Shown: positions 45,915 through 54,020 of the stretch, piece after piece
Position numbering within the stretch: position 1 is the stretch's first letter
How the letters are laid out: each line of letters begins with the position of its first letter
Program-made: the position numbers and the translations under genes
Notes under the pieces: model-generated
What the model was told of the DNA's origin: nothing
What the model saw: only the letters and a program-made list of their open reading frames with translations
Databases searched by the model: none
NCBI GenBank assembly: GCA_016707005.1
Contig: JADJIQ010000002.1
Span: forward strand, 1 to 64,000
Source of the DNA: Ignavibacteria bacterium
GTDB lineage: Bacteria > Bacteroidota > Ignavibacteria > Kapaibacteriales > Kapaibacteriaceae
Direction: 5' to 3'
Length of the DNA: 64,000 nt

Positions 45915-48272
45915 TCAATGCAGAACCAACACCAGACGCGATTGTGTACCTGTCCGGATGAATATCGTTTGTGGTATCACGAGTTCATCGAGATGTAAGA
46001 TCGAGCGACCTTGCATGTCGAAGATCAGTGGGGTTGTTTCAAGTGCCTCAAGTTGACGTCGAAGCTCCTCGCGAGAGAGTATCTCACACGACGCGTGATC
46101 TCTGTTCGCTATGCTTACATCATGTTTCTCTGGGATCTCCTCTACACCGACGGCAACGCCGCATCCTGATATCACTCGTAGTCCAGCCGAGCGAATTGGA
46201 TCGACAGAGTTTAACAGACAAGAACCGGAGACCACATTTGACAATGACTTATAGAGGCCGTATCCCAAACCAGCACTTTGCCATGTGATGCCGCCGTCGC
46301 ATGAAGTCCTGTCATAATCGCTATAGGCCGTGTAGTCTGACAACAACAATATCGAGCTTTCTGATAGGTATCTAAATCTGCACTGTCCACCAACTGCAAC
46401 CATCTTTGGAGGTTGGCCCTCTTGGTATACCGAATCGAGTGGACTCCACGCTAAACCGCCATTTGTCGTTGAATAGACGTAATACCGATCACCTTTCCAA
46501 GGTGCTAGATGAAACGCGAAACGTGAAATCACTAGATGATCATCGTCATATACATCCATCCCCGTGATTTCACCTCCACTATCCATCTCGATAACAGTCC
46601 AGTTCTCCCCACCGTCAACACTCTTGCGCAACTTTCCATTAACTCCAGTATCACTCGCGAATACCATACGGGAGTCGACAGCGCAATACGCGGCAATACT
46701 CGATGAAAGATTGGGTATTCTTGAGAACGACAAGCCTCCATCGGTAGATCGGTACAGTCGCTTCAGAGTATCTAAAGCGTAACCGGTCGTATTGTCACCA
46801 AAAGAGACCGACTGCAATTTGATCGCATGAGTGTATATGGAATCCCACGTCTCACCAGCATTGGTTGTCCGATAGAGAACTCTCCCGGCTGTGACGAGCT
46901 GTGTTTCGGAATCCGCGTACTCGAGCTTGGGCCTGTAGATCCAGTTGCCTTCTACTATCAGTTGCGTTTCGTCATTGTCCCATTTTGAAAAGAGGACTTC
47001 CGAATTCAAGACCCTACTTGTCCAGGACTGACCAGCATCGGTGGTTCTCACGAGAACGTTTTGCGTCATACGAGGAATATTAAAACTCGAGTGACGATCG
47101 ACATAGACAACGCCACTTAACACCCACGTGTTCTCAGTGATCATCAAGGCATCATAGTATTTGTCAGCTAGTCGCGTGGTTATCATTCTAAGTGTATCGT
47201 CAACTATGTTCGACCGATACACCATGTTATCGGCCCCAATAGCCGTAACGACTCCCAACTCATCGACGCAGATACTCGCTACTCCAAACATGGGAGGGCG
47301 TTCCACCGGCCACTCTTTCCAAGTCACCCAGTTATCCAGCGTACTGCGTATTTCGCAGGCATATCTTGGTCCATTTACTTGTTGAAAGTCTTCATCGGAC
47401 TTGTTTCGCGCATAGTTCGTAACGGCAATCCCTTGTTCTTTTCGGTTCATTACCAACATCGTTGAAAGAACAGGGCGTCCATACACATTATACGGCACTA
47501 GGTTAACGAGCGTCCATGTTTGGCCAGCATTTGTTGTCTTTTCAAAGGCGACTTCACCATTCAGGGTGTAAGTACTTCTTGCCGCGAATGCAACAGAATC
47601 ATTCACTACTAGAATGTCCTGCGAGCCTCTGAGGAATTTACTACCAAGCTTCCAAGTCTTGCCTGCATCGCTAGTAATCAATGGATATCGACCACCTGGT
47701 CTGTCATAGTTCACGATCCATTTTTGAGAATCAAAACATCGTATAGCATCATACGCCCCATGTACGTCTGGGAACTCAAAGTCCGTCACCACATTCCATG
47801 ATTGACCGGCATCATCAGTCCGAAGAAGTTCTGTTGTTCCTAGGCGATTCTTAAACAGAGCGAGCAACGTATCACGAGACAACGGATAGACCGAGTATCC
47901 TCTATATGGGCTACCAGGACTCGCAGTACTCGAGGTCCATGTAAGACCACCATCGTCGGTGCGCAGGAACTTACCGGAATCACAGACAGCATAGCCCCGA
48001 TCTTCATCAACAAAGCATATGTCGTTGACTCGTGGCTTGAAGGATGTGTCTACTCTCCGCCATGTTCGCCCGGCATCATCCGAACGAATGATCCAGAGCT
48101 CTGCATCGACTCCAACAAGAACGTTGGGTTTGACCGGAACAATTCTCAATGCCCCTTTGCCCACCAATCCCTCAACCTGTCGCACTTGGAGCACTTGAGC
48201 TGAAGACTCATACATCGCAACACTCATCGTGACGATGAGCAACAGCACAAAAAGCGATCTCCTGGTATACAT
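45915..48272 (-). CDS. Asp-box (BNR/Ycf48-like) beta-propeller secreted protein
   Basis: ATG 48272 is preceded by GAGGAG; the longer open frame to 48482 runs through repeat B and is rejected. The 785-residue product has a signal peptide (to YESSAQ) and repeated Asp-boxes: RSDDAGRTWRRVD, RTDDGGLTWTSS, RTDDAGQSWNVV, KTTNAGQTWTLV, RTTDAGQSWTSR, STDGGLSFSRI. The end (TPLIFDMQGRSILHLDELVI) resembles a T9SS sorting domain lacking the NPFNP part. Probably a surface propeller in the same functional class as the other exported proteins here. Confidence 0.8.
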   Translation of the reverse strand: MYTRRSLFVLLLIVTMSVAMYESSAQVLQVRQVEGLVGKGALRIVPVKPNVLVGVDAELWIIRSDDAGRTWRRVDTSFKPRVNDICFVDEDRGYAVCDSGKFLRTDDGGLTWTSSTASPGSPYRGYSVYPLSRDTLLALFKNRLGTTELLRTDDAGQSWNVVTDFEFPDVHGAYDAIRCFDSQKWIVNYDRPGGRYPLITSDAGKTWKLGSKFLRGSQDILVVNDSVAFAARSTYTLNGEVAFEKTTNAGQTWTLVNLVPYNVYGRPVLSTMLVMNRKEQGIAVTNYARNKSDEDFQQVNGPRYACEIRSTLDNWVTWKEWPVERPPMFGVASICVDELGVVTAIGADNMVYRSNIVDDTLRMITTRLADKYYDALMITENTWVLSGVVYVDRHSSFNIPRMTQNVLVRTTDAGQSWTSRVLNSEVLFSKWDNDETQLIVEGNWIYRPKLEYADSETQLVTAGRVLYRTTNAGETWDSIYTHAIKLQSVSFGDNTTGYALDTLKRLYRSTDGGLSFSRIPNLSSSIAAYCAVDSRMVFASDTGVNGKLRKSVDGGENWTVIEMDSGGEITGMDVYDDDHLVISRFAFHLAPWKGDRYYVYSTTNGGLAWSPLDSVYQEGQPPKMVAVGGQCRFRYLSESSILLLSDYTAYSDYDRTSCDGGITWQSAGLGYGLYKSLSNVVSGSCLLNSVDPIRSAGLRVISGCGVAVGVEEIPEKHDVSIANRDHASCEILSREELRRQLEALETTPLIFDMQGRSILHLDELVIPQTIFIRTGTQSRLVLVLH

Positions 48273-48399
48273 CTGAGCTACTCCTCGACGGGTTGAGCCT
48301 TTCGGCCATGCTACGAGAGTAAACTTACGGACAACGGTCACCTCCCCAATACGGCAGGTCGGCACATGATCCACCAGGCTTTCTTCACCGATTCCTGAA

Positions 48400-48630
48400 T
48401 TGTACGAGCAAACACACGCAATGTACGCGCACCTACACCCACGTACGGGATGTGACGCGAAGGTATGCCATCGCCCCAGCAATTACGGACAGATATCCGC
48501 AAGTACGCGCTAAAACACCCATTCATGGGTACTGGGCGAACAACCGTCCAGAAAGAGGACACGAGAAGGGGTCAACAAGGGACTTCGAAGCGGGTTGTGC
48601 GCATGAGTATGGCATGTTGCGACGGGAAAG
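48400..48630 (+). repeat. Repeat B, copy 4
   Basis: Closely similar to copies 1-3 from GTACGAGCAAACAC to GGCATGTTGCGACGGG, with CATTCATGGGT replacing one arm of the palindrome. Its right end abuts the stop codon of Clp-N copy 2 within 15 bases. It fills most of 48273-48643, where there is no gene. Confidence 0.85.
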
Positions 48631-48643
48631 ACTACTTAAGGGG

Positions 48644-49102
48644 TCAACGATCAGCTGATGTCAACTCAGACCGCAGCTGTTGAACATCCACTTGCCCCTT
48701 CAAGATCATGTGGGCCAACGACTCATGACTATCGAGCATGCTAACAACGATGTGGCGAGTATCAGCCGGCACATCCGCTTTCGCACTGACCTTCATCGCA
48801 CCCACGATCACTGCCTCGGCTTCGTCCGTCATCGGCAATGATCCCTGTGGTACTTGTTGCGGAGCCTTCTTGTGTTTGTCCGGCACGTCGTTTCCGTGCG
48901 TACGTGCCTCACTACGTATCGATTGTTTCAAGGTCTCATGGTCGGGAGTCATACGAAGCAATGATTGCGCTGTTCGATCCTCTGTCGCAAGCATTATCGC
49001 GCCGAGAATGTGCGCTGACGTGATGATCTCGCTTTCCATTTCTTGGGCAAGGTTGAAACTTGCCTTAACGACAGACTGAAACTCGGCGGAGGGCGACTTC
49101 AT
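48644..49102 (-). CDS. Stand-alone Clp-N domain protein, copy 2
   Basis: A 152-residue duplicate of the protein at 18643-19098, with the same two Clp-N repeats (ITSAHILGAIMLATEDRTAQ, PMTDEAEAVIVGAMKVSA) and only scattered substitutions. ATG 49102 has GGAGTCTCC before it. The last residues differ (LTSADR in place of LTSGV) exactly where copy 1 overlaps the S41 protease gene; here the sequence switches to repeat B instead, so the protease partner was lost. Substrate-binding role by family; partner unknown. Confidence 0.75.
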   Translation of the reverse strand: MKSPSAEFQSVVKASFNLAQEMESEIITSAHILGAIMLATEDRTAQSLLRMTPDHETLKQSIRSEARTHGNDVPDKHKKAPQQVPQGSLPMTDEAEAVIVGAMKVSAKADVPADTRHIVVSMLDSHESLAHMILKGQVDVQQLRSELTSADR

Positions 49103-49142
49103 GGAGACTCCTTGGTTGCTGTAAAACATCAACAGCGACGGA

Positions 49143-49240
49143 ACAGCTACAATCTAGCATTGGGTTTGGCAAATCAGCATACCAGTAGATGCGGTGGACG
49201 ATATCGGACGAACGAGTTGATCATCGTGAGCGGAATCTCT
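49143..49240 (+). repeat. Repeat A copy
   Basis: AGCTACAATCTAGCATTGGG, TTGGCAAATCAGCATACCAG, AGATGCGGTGGACG and GTGAGCGGAATCTC. Upstream of Clp-N copy 2, matching the repeat beside Clp-N copy 1. Confidence 0.85.
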
Positions 49241-49250
49241 ACTCACGTCA

Positions 49251-49706
49251 CTAGGGCGAATACGTGGAGTACTTTGCTATTGTGTCTGCAACGGGCCTAC
49301 TAAAGAGTGATGCTATTGTCGCAATCATCCATTCACTGTGAGCGACTCGGCGCTCATCTATATACACAGCACCCTTTCGTGGCTCCATCCCAATCCTCCT
49401 TATTTCTAATCCTGTTGAGTCTTGAACCCGAACAATCACATACCATCTATATGATAGCACGCGTTGTTCACCCTTGAATTGTATGGTGTCACTCAACAAC
49501 GCTGCGACACGATCAGCATCATTTACAACAACACGCTCAGTATATGCAATCTCAGGATCAATCTTCTGAGCCGTCACAAATGACATGACACGGTCTGCCG
49601 GACTACCATAATAGTATGCAACAATGCGTACGGACGGACTTGACGATTGCAAGGTTGAGCATGCAATCTCATAAAAGAACAGCAAGCACAAGAATGCATT
49701 CCTCAT
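49251..49706 (-). CDS. Putative lipoprotein of unknown function
   Basis: The 151-residue product starts MRNAFLCLLFFYEIACSTLQ; the Cys at position 16 could serve as a lipid site though EIAC is not a typical lipobox. The body includes RIVAYYYGSPADRVMSFVTA and IDERRVAHSEWMIATIASLF. No family is recognised. It sits between two repeat A copies on the same strand as its neighbours. Confidence 0.6.
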   Translation of the reverse strand: MRNAFLCLLFFYEIACSTLQSSSPSVRIVAYYYGSPADRVMSFVTAQKIDPEIAYTERVVVNDADRVAALLSDTIQFKGEQRVLSYRWYVIVRVQDSTGLEIRRIGMEPRKGAVYIDERRVAHSEWMIATIASLFSRPVADTIAKYSTYSP

Positions 49707-49859
49707 GATTGTGTACTGAGTGAATACTGCAAACTATGGCTCATACTATGGCTCCCTTGTTCATTACTTCTGATATTCGATCAGGAACCGAGGCCGGTGG
49801 ACAATCCCATTTACTTGAGCGACAACTTCCGCGCTGAACTGATCACCAACCATCGAACT

Positions 49860-49912
49860 ACAACGTCTGGGCAACTGCAATCTAGCAAGGGGCTTGGCAA
49901 GTCAGCATGGCA
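49860..49912 (+). repeat. Repeat A, short copy
   Basis: GGCAACTGCAATCTAGCAAGG then GGCTTGGCAAGTCAGCATGGC; the right half of the repeat is not recognisable. Confidence 0.65.
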
Positions 49913-49955
49913 CTATACGTCCTATCGGGTGGCTGTGCCACATGCAGATCGTCTC

Positions 49956-50366
49956 TCACTCGAGATCACGCATCGACCTGACAACACGTCGTATGCGGCC
50001 TGATACTCTCACTATTCCGTAGGTAAGTAGTAGAATCAGGGCTACAACATACACCTTCAGATAGATGCCAGAGAGCACGAGTGTTGACAGAACCGCTAAC
50101 ACAGCACAAGCGAGGAGTACTGCCAATCTGAATCTATTGTCGTGCAAGAAATTGCTGATTGGCTGCTTTCGATTCTCAATAGACTTAAGAGCAAGTGAAA
50201 GTAGTCCGACTATGACGAATAGTGAGTTTATCGCTGTAATAAATGCATAGGCTATACGCTCTCGAGTCATTTCTCCATAATAGAAACTCAGCACAAACCC
50301 GGCCACTGACAAAATGAACATTATCAGCAGGAGCTCATCTTCTTTCTCTTTGAACCAGTATCTCAT
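49956..50366 (-). CDS. Small integral membrane protein
   Basis: The 136-residue protein begins with a charged MRYWFKEKEDE and has about four membrane segments: LLLIMFILSVAGFVLSFYYG, YAFITAINSLFVIVGLLSLA, LAVLLACAVLAVLSTLVLSG and YVVALILLLTYGIVRV. The C-terminus is basic (RIRRVVRSMRDLE). No family is recognised. Single gene between repeat A copies. Confidence 0.65.
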   Translation of the reverse strand: MRYWFKEKEDELLLIMFILSVAGFVLSFYYGEMTRERIAYAFITAINSLFVIVGLLSLALKSIENRKQPISNFLHDNRFRLAVLLACAVLAVLSTLVLSGIYLKVYVVALILLLTYGIVRVSGRIRRVVRSMRDLE

Positions 50367-50497
50367 CGCTTAACTCTTTTCATCAACATTGTCCTTTCAT
50401 TACATCCGACGCTTCCGGTTGTTGCACCAGGAGAATGCTCCCTTTCGACCATCACAATCAGCGTTCCCGCTACCACATTCGAAGGCAATTCAGCGTC

Positions 50498-50610
50498 TCG
50501 GCAACTTCAATCTAGCTCTGGGTTTAGCAACTCTGCATACCATTTGATGCTGTGGACGGTTACGGGCGCCGTGAGGAGAGCACTTTAAGCGGAATCTCCA
50601 AACTCTACCT
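50498..50610 (+). repeat. Repeat A copy, full length
   Basis: CGGCAACTTCAATCTAGCTC, TGGGTTTAGCAACTCTGCATA, GATGCTGTGGACGGTTACGG, GCGCCGTGAGG and AAGCGGAATCTCCAAAC. Fills the gap 50367-50631. Confidence 0.85.
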
Positions 50611-50631
50611 GTCAATGAAAGTGGGTGCAGA

Positions 50632-51489
50632 TCACCTCCTTGGGTTCAGAAATACTCTACTTGCAACTTGTCTTTGCGTTCTAACATCTCTTACTGAGAT
50701 GAAGAGAAGTGTTGAAGTGTTGTCAGTGATCCTCAATTGCGTGCCATTCACGTATCTGTGAGAGTGTGAAACTCTACCAGAATAGTCGGATACTGTCACT
50801 TCATATTCTTTGGAGAAGTCTGCATCATGGTTCGAAACGACGATCGATTCGTCGTTTGTTCTGATCTGGATTCTGTCACCTGTGATGATACTTTCGCCTA
50901 CGGACACAGGATTCCCATAGTGCCTCCCATTTATCACAGCTGCAACTAGGCGTTCTACTACTTGACCGTTTTCAGGGGAGTAGCGCAATACAACGCCAAA
51001 GGTGTCCGACACGAGCTTGTCAAAGTTCGGGATCGTGTCTCCATATGGAGTAATGGTCCACGAAAGAAACGTCTTGAATGGTCTGTAGTCTCCAAAGAGC
51101 ACGGACCATCTATCCTCCACTCGTTTCCACAAAACGTTTCCTTTAACGAGAACGGAGTCAAGCGGCAAACATAGTTGGAGGTACTCATTGCCATCTTCAA
51201 AGGCTGATTGTCCGTAATAGACAAACCCATTGGAAGCAACGTACGTCGTTGAGCTATAGAGACAAGTATCAGTTGTAATTCTACAATACGTGCTTGAGAT
51301 GACGCGTGTGCCATCAATGATTCTGATGGAATCGATCCTCACGAGTGATCTGGGACTTCTTGTGGGGTCCATGCCTTCGTTATAGTACAGAGCCTCTACA
51401 GCGTCTCCTATAAATGGCTGTTCGCACTGTGAAAACACGGGGTACGAAAGTGCAATAAACAGTAGAACTGCGATAGGAGAACCTAGCAT
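50632..51489 (-). CDS. Secreted protein with degenerate T9SS-like C-terminus
   Basis: ATG 51489 gives a signal peptide MLGSPIAVLLFIALSYPVFS; a longer frame starts at 51519. The 285-residue product has several Cys pairs (STYCRITTDTCLYSS) suited to oxidising conditions, and a C-terminus (YEVTVSDYSGRVSH, LLFISVRDVRTQRQ) that resembles the sandwich fold of T9SS sorting domains without the PNP motif. No other domain is recognised. The gap to the upstream gene is 113 bases. Confidence 0.65.
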   Translation of the reverse strand: MLGSPIAVLLFIALSYPVFSQCEQPFIGDAVEALYYNEGMDPTRSPRSLVRIDSIRIIDGTRVISSTYCRITTDTCLYSSTTYVASNGFVYYGQSAFEDGNEYLQLCLPLDSVLVKGNVLWKRVEDRWSVLFGDYRPFKTFLSWTITPYGDTIPNFDKLVSDTFGVVLRYSPENGQVVERLVAAVINGRHYGNPVSVGESIITGDRIQIRTNDESIVVSNHDADFSKEYEVTVSDYSGRVSHSHRYVNGTQLRITDNTSTLLFISVRDVRTQRQVASRVFLNPRR

Positions 51490-51602
51490 ATTGGATCCGT
51501 TCAATGCGCGACCTTTCACTACTGAGGTTCTTAAGTGAATTCGAAGAAAGTGGAGAATCCGCCTGTCTTGACCATCAAGTTACGAGATGCCACTACCCCT
51601 TC

Positions 51603-53621
51603 TCATCGCTGAACAATGATCTTGCGAACTCCGTACTGCTGAACGTGCAGATATAGGCCGGGTGTTTCAACCTCTGACTCGTCGCCGGCTACTCTACGTC
51701 CTAAGAGATCATAGATGCCCAGCGGTATTCCGACTTCCAGGTGTGCCTCTCTTGGTTCTTGCTCTACGCTCGATATGCCGTCCAAGAGAATGGATGCTGT
51801 GTAGTAGTTCGTGGTGAAGTACAGGCGACGTTCATTGTCATCGAAAGCAATGTCCTGGATCGAGATCCTCGCAAAGTCAACAAAATCAGAGGTCAAAGAG
51901 GCATACGTCGATCTCACGCCATTCCGCAGAACATCGATGATGAGGACTGCATTAGAATCGCCTTGAATGTGCGCCGATATGATATCGCCTGCTCGTGTTA
52001 GGGTGGAGTGGGCTTCTAAAGAGTCGACGGCTGACTCCCACGTCAAGCCCGCATCATGGGTCCACATTGTGGTTCGCTGGTCCGTTAACAAGCCGTGATT
52101 ACCCTTCGTCATCATCCGTGGTTGAGGTCGCAGTGAAAGTACCGGAATAGGATGTTGACTCCATCTATCAAGATCTCCATCAACAGTTCGCCACAGTGAA
52201 CCCTTCAATGTGAACGCTACGTAATCGCGGTCATTGAAAACCATGAGGTAGCGCAGATCGTCCTTACACAAAAGAGTGCGTAATGGACTGTTGCCTTCGA
52301 TCCACATCACCTGATTCGATCCACATGGCATTTCGAGCGCATAGAGAACTGTGAAATAGTAACGATCACTGCTGGGATGAAATCCATTGCTACTGTACCC
52401 CGGAAAGAAGACATCGGATTTCAAGATTGATGTTCGGGGGCGAACGTGGACTGGAAAGAACCCATGCACACTCAGCCAGAAATCGTCAACACTCGTTCCG
52501 CCTGAAGGGATGACAAGGGGTGAAAATTGTGCATTAGCAAAGACATTCTTGTCAAGCGGGCAGCGAGTCCACACATCTCCGGACGGGCGGACAAATACAT
52601 CCTCGGGAGTTGTTGCGACTATTCCATCATTGACACCATAGAGAAACTGTGCACCACGTTCTTGAAGACCCGCGTGCTCAGTGGTGGTTGTGGTTTCTAG
52701 GATGAATAGAATAGAGTCACGAGTACTAGCAATAACAACATCTGAACTTGCGCTCACGTTATCTGAGAGGTTAGAGCCCCTTACCAACGTATCTACACGC
52801 GAATTGGCAGGGTTGAAGCGAGTAAGCAACCCACGGTTCATCACGATGATGTTGTTCGGGTCAGAGGTCAGGTGGAGATTTGCAGAGCGTGATGCCGACG
52901 AGTCGCCATACATTGTCCAAGATGCGAATTGATCACTCGATAGTAGGATCCCACGCTCAGCGTGAAGGGCAATATGCGTGCGACTGCTGTCGACGTAATA
53001 TGAGTGCCTACCACTCAGCACGTTATCACCGAGCGGAATAACGGCGGGTTTGTCTTCGTAACGAAATCGAACAAGTTTGTTTGGACTAAGGGTGAGTATG
53101 GAACCGTCGCTGCATGGGATAACATCAGAGAAGGCGTGCTCTTCGCCCAGGTCCACCGTGTCAGTTCTGATCACCTCAAGCGAAGGCCATCGTTTCCAAA
53201 CAAATCGCACTGATCGGTCGCCACTCGTCTGAACTAGCCCTACGATGCTATCTGAGTGAACGAATTGATACTGGTGATACACTCCTGCCTCGAGTATGAT
53301 CTCCTCGGTCTTCGGTTGAAATCGAAGTGTTCCCAACGGAACATGCGATACAACGAGTCCGTTGGGATGTACCGTCATGATTTGTCTCAGTTCAACGAGA
53401 CTCGACTGTTGTCCAAGCGATCTCCAAGTCCGAGAAGCTTCATCAAACACATACAATCCGTCGAACGAATTCATGAAGGCCTTCTCCCCGAAGATCTTCA
53501 TACTTCCTATATAAGGGGGCAAGCCCAGTTTCTCAATGCGGAGTTGGGGCTGAGCATTCAGTTGTACGGAACCAACGATCAATGCTACGAGGAGGAAGAT
53601 CCACATGGTGATTGCTCTCAT
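51603..53621 (-). CDS. Large secreted protein, probable beta-propeller with T9SS C-terminus
   Basis: ATG 53621 (MRAITMWIFLLVALIVGSVQ) starts a clear signal peptide; the 53657 start does not. The 672-residue product has weak propeller-like repeats (KAFMNSFDGLYVFDEASRTW, LLSSDQFASWTMYGDSSA, VFVRPSGDVWTRCPL, LWRTVDGDLDRWSQHP, TMWTHDAGLTWESA) and a sorting-like end (LGIYDLLGRRVAG, TPGLYLHVQQYG). It is the last gene of a run that includes the propeller-RCC1 pairs, separated from them by repeat A and a remnant. Confidence 0.75.
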   Translation of the reverse strand: MRAITMWIFLLVALIVGSVQLNAQPQLRIEKLGLPPYIGSMKIFGEKAFMNSFDGLYVFDEASRTWRSLGQQSSLVELRQIMTVHPNGLVVSHVPLGTLRFQPKTEEIILEAGVYHQYQFVHSDSIVGLVQTSGDRSVRFVWKRWPSLEVIRTDTVDLGEEHAFSDVIPCSDGSILTLSPNKLVRFRYEDKPAVIPLGDNVLSGRHSYYVDSSRTHIALHAERGILLSSDQFASWTMYGDSSASRSANLHLTSDPNNIIVMNRGLLTRFNPANSRVDTLVRGSNLSDNVSASSDVVIASTRDSILFILETTTTTEHAGLQERGAQFLYGVNDGIVATTPEDVFVRPSGDVWTRCPLDKNVFANAQFSPLVIPSGGTSVDDFWLSVHGFFPVHVRPRTSILKSDVFFPGYSSNGFHPSSDRYYFTVLYALEMPCGSNQVMWIEGNSPLRTLLCKDDLRYLMVFNDRDYVAFTLKGSLWRTVDGDLDRWSQHPIPVLSLRPQPRMMTKGNHGLLTDQRTTMWTHDAGLTWESAVDSLEAHSTLTRAGDIISAHIQGDSNAVLIIDVLRNGVRSTYASLTSDFVDFARISIQDIAFDDNERRLYFTTNYYTASILLDGISSVEQEPREAHLEVGIPLGIYDLLGRRVAGDESEVETPGLYLHVQQYGVRKIIVQR

Positions 53622-53742
53622 TACGTGATTGCCAACCTGCTCGGTTCGCTGATCCACCAGTAATGTTAGTCAATATGCAGCGAACCGAAAAATGGCGGGT
53701 TGACGCGGAATCTCCAGTTAGGGGGCTCGGAGTCTTCAGTAC

Positions 53743-53805
53743 CTAGCCCAAACGTACACTGGCGATCTCTCTCAATGGAGCATCGATACACTTGAATTCA
53801 TATTT
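53743..53805 (-). pseudogene. C-terminal remnant of DUF4143-type ATPase, copy 2 with internal deletion
   Basis: Reads KYEFKCIDAP then directly LREIASVRLG and stop. Relative to the 19242-19418 copy, about 110 bases are missing between two CCA words, removing the TKSM...YPG part in frame. The flanks (53711-53950 against 19211-19560) are otherwise closely similar. Confidence 0.6.
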
Positions 53806-53854
53806 CGTCAGACAACAGCTAAAGATTGTAGCATATTACTCCATCAGTCGTGTA

Positions 53855-53980
53855 ATAAACTACAATTGTGGGATCTCCACGTAGGTCCCTCGCTCTGGGT
53901 TTAGCAACTCTGCATATCAGTTGCTGCGGTGGACGGTTGCGGGCGGAATGAGGTGGGCGCAACGAGCGGGATCTTCAACA
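53855..53980 (+). repeat. Repeat A copy, diverged start
   Basis: AATTGTGGGATCTCCACGTAG, CTCTGGGTTTAGCAACTCTG, CAGTTGCTGCGGTGGACGG, GGGCGGAATGAGGTGGGC and GAGCGGGATCTTCAAC. Shares the variant start with the 19480 copy. With the remnant it fills 53622-54020. Confidence 0.8.
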
Positions 53981-54020
53981 GACTACGGCTTGACTGAAAG
54001 AGGCAAGGTAGCCGATGCCA

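Noticed and set aside
48272..48482. N-terminal extension of the 785-residue propeller protein up to 48482
   Set aside because: The extension crosses repeat B, while ATG 48272 has a GAGGAG site and a proper signal peptide.
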